This document shows, in pieces, positions 42,219 through 43,584 of a stretch of DNA of 43,584 nt. Position numbers and translations under genes: made by a program. Position 1 is the first letter of the stretch. The number at the start of each line of letters is the position of its first letter. This stretch comes from an uncultured Oxalicibacterium sp. (GTDB lineage Bacteria > Pseudomonadota > Gammaproteobacteria > Burkholderiales > Burkholderiaceae_D). The stretch covers positions 1-43,584 of the forward strand of contig NZ_CAJYMD010000038.1 in NCBI RefSeq assembly GCF_913776015.1, given 5' to 3'. The notes beneath the pieces are model-generated. The model did not search any database, was not told where the DNA came from, and saw nothing but the letters and a program-made list of their open reading frames with translations.

Positions 42219-43016
42219 TCACGCTGCTGCGCGTGGCAGGTAACGTGAACCAGGAACGTGGTGACCGAATTGCTGCGACAGCTGCTGACGCATGGCGTCG
42301 TAGTTGTCCCACGCCGTGCCGTCCTGCAACGGTGGAATGGTGACGACTTCACCTGCGTCGAGGCCTGCCAGCGCAGCATCGACCATGTCTTCCGTACGCA
42401 TCACAATCTCGCTGGGCAACGCGCTGTGCGACAGGCCGGCGGTATCCCAGAAGTCGGTGGCGGTGGCACCGGGCAGAACCGCCTGCACGCGGATGCCCTT
42501 GCTGCCGACTTCATGTTGCAGCGATTGCGTAAGCGCCAGCACATAGGCTTTTGTGCCGCCATAGACGCCATTGAGAATCTCAGGACCCACGGCAACGATA
42601 GAAGCGATATTGATCAACGTACCGTTGCCCTTCTTGAGAAAGGCCGGAACCGCGGCGTAGGTCAAACGGGTGAGCGCGGTGACATTGATGTCGATCATTT
42701 CGGTCATCCGGGCAATATCGCTGTCAACCAGTGGCGTAACGCCGCCGAAGCCTGCGTTATTCACCAATACATCGACCGCACCTTCAGCCAGCAGCGCCTC
42801 GACCTTGGCTGACTCTTCCGGTTTGGCGAGATCGGCTTTGACGAGCTTGATACGACGCCCTGTGGCGGAGTGAATGCGCTGGGCGACCGTTTCGAGGCGC
42901 TGCCAGTTGCGTGCGACGAGAATCAAGTCATAGCCGCGGCGAGCGAGGCGATCTGCGTAGACGGCGCCGATGCCCGAAGAGGCGCCAGTGATCAGTGCGG
43001 TTTTGGTCGTGGTCAT
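42219..43016 (-). CDS. SDR family oxidoreductase
   Basis: A 265-residue classical SDR. TGASSGIGAVYADRLARRG is at the N-terminus, followed by NNAGFGG, the catalytic Ser in NIASIVAVG and YGGTKAYVLAL. The C-terminus (VVTIPPLQDGTAWDNYDAMRQQLSQQF) matches a common proteobacterial SDR subgroup of unknown substrate. It is divergent from a GlxA-type regulator gene across a 201-nt spacer rich in repeats. It is therefore a likely target of that regulator together with the following SDR. Confidence 0.88.
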   Translation of the reverse strand: MTTTKTALITGASSGIGAVYADRLARRGYDLILVARNWQRLETVAQRIHSATGRRIKLVKADLAKPEESAKVEALLAEGAVDVLVNNAGFGGVTPLVDSDIARMTEMIDINVTALTRLTYAAVPAFLKKGNGTLINIASIVAVGPEILNGVYGGTKAYVLALTQSLQHEVGSKGIRVQAVLPGATATDFWDTAGLSHSALPSEIVMRTEDMVDAALAGLDAGEVVTIPPLQDGTAWDNYDAMRQQLSQQFGHHVPGSRYLPRAAA

Positions 43017-43095
43017 GGGAAAACTCTCTGTTGCGTAGTTGAAGAGTTCCCATTGTGCGGAAAAGTCGAATGTGCGTTATGACATAAATACCGCA

Positions 43096-43135
43096 AATTA
43101 GGACATTTCCTATTTTTCGGACGTGCCTCCTAATT
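43096..43135. promoter_or_regulatory. Inverted-repeat cluster between the SDR and the GlxA-type regulator
   Basis: AATTAGGA (43096-43103) and TCCTAATT (43128-43135) form a perfect 8-bp inverted repeat 24 nt apart. A nested TAGGA-CATT-TCCTA palindrome (43099-43112) supplies a third half-site. GACAT also recurs in the spacer. The position in a divergent promoter region makes it a good candidate operator, probably for the AraC-like regulator; this is inferred. Confidence 0.55.
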
Positions 43136-43217
43136 ACTTGGAAATTTTTGCCCACTTATCGACATTTATTAGCACTTCATGGCTTAAAATGCGTTAAATA
43201 ACAATTTTCTGCATACC

Positions 43218-43584
43218 ATGAACAAGCGCATCGGACTCGTCATTTATCCGCAATTTCAAGCCCTTGATCTGGCCGCACTCACGGTCTTCGAGTTCGCCAA
43301 TACCTTGCAGCAAAAGATCGTCTACGAGTTTGCCGCGCTGTCGATCGACGGTGGGCCGGTCAAAAGCTCATCGGGTGTGGTTGTACAAAGCGATGCCATA
43401 GGTTGGGGCGCGTACGATACGTTGATGATCGCCGGTGCGACCGCATTGCCGCCGCCGCTACCCGCGCTCGAAGCCAAGCTGAAGGAGGCTGCCGGTGCAA
43501 CGCGACGCATCGCCAGTATTTGCACGGGCGCGTTTATCCTTGCCAATACCGGCCTGTTGGATGGCAAACGTGCTACGACGCATT
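43218..43584 (+). CDS. GlxA-type transcriptional regulator (DJ-1/PfpI-like N-terminal domain), partial
   Basis: The first 122 residues of a protein cut by the window end. The start MNKRIGLVIYPQFQALDLAAL, GAYDTLMIAGA and the nucleophile-elbow-like SICTGAFILANTGLLDGKRATTH match the amidotransferase-like sensor domain of GlxA-type AraC regulators. The AraC helix-turn-helix would follow outside the window. A stand-alone DJ-1/PfpI protein is the alternative. It diverges from the SDR pair and probably controls it. Confidence 0.82.
   Translation, partial: MNKRIGLVIYPQFQALDLAALTVFEFANTLQQKIVYEFAALSIDGGPVKSSSGVVVQSDAIGWGAYDTLMIAGATALPPPLPALEAKLKEAAGATRRIASICTGAFILANTGLLDGKRATTH

Overview
The window reads as chromosomal DNA of a motile, free-living betaproteobacterium. 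The gene content suggests the order Burkholderiales and perhaps the family Oxalobacteraceae (Herminiimonas, Janthinobacterium or Herbaspirillum relatives). That placement is inferred from protein style and a moderately GC-rich, densely packed layout; no rRNA or tRNA gene is present to confirm it. I see no phage, insertion sequence, CRISPR array or integron. Gene density is high and many genes are joined by ATGA-type overlaps.

Layout. (1) 3-5108: a polar amino-acid ABC importer (binding protein cut by the window edge, two permeases, ATPase) followed by two M20-type zinc hydrolases, probably for import and deacylation or decarbamoylation of N-substituted amino acids. (2) 5109-8676: a 19-residue membrane microprotein, an OmpW-like porin, a chemoreceptor with an unusual C-terminal Cache-like domain, and a 74-residue orphan. 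(3) 8847-11842: an OmpR/EnvZ-like two-component pair on the minus strand and a small lipoprotein. (4) 12044-20345: a complete seven-gene Wsp chemosensory operon (wspABCDEFR) ending in the diguanylate cyclase WspR, followed by a PAS-PAS-GAF-GGDEF-EAL phosphodiesterase whose first PAS keeps the haem-ligand His of DosP/FixL. (5) 23372-26424: a YbiO-type mechanosensitive channel and a YedJ-type HD phosphohydrolase, translationally coupled. (6) 26600-28443: type II NADH dehydrogenase and a TetR regulator in one operon, with a near-ideal palindromic operator. (7) 28692-30311: YeaD-like epimerase, a small lipoprotein and a DUF3309 microprotein. (8) 30426-34884: a chemoreceptor and a GAF-GGDEF-EAL phosphodiesterase 2 nt apart, with a divergent MerR-like-HTH/GAF fusion regulator whose GAF domain resembles that of the phosphodiesterase. 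(9) 34901-41286: a seven-gene minus-strand operon: thermostable-hemolysin-like protein, AMP-ligase, haem-oxygenase-like diiron oxidase, SDR, periplasmic TPR protein, and a QseB/PmrA-like response regulator with its kinase. (10) 41408-43584: two SDR oxidoreductases and a divergent GlxA-type regulator, cut by the window edge.

Themes. Cyclic-di-GMP and chemosensory signalling dominate the middle: one cyclase (WspR), two EAL phosphodiesterases with degenerate cyclase sites, and three chemoreceptors. The most system-like novelty is region 9. It has an enzyme set suited to activating, oxidising and transferring a fatty-acyl group, carries its own two-component system, and has a PmrA/QseB-type tandem box in front of the first gene.
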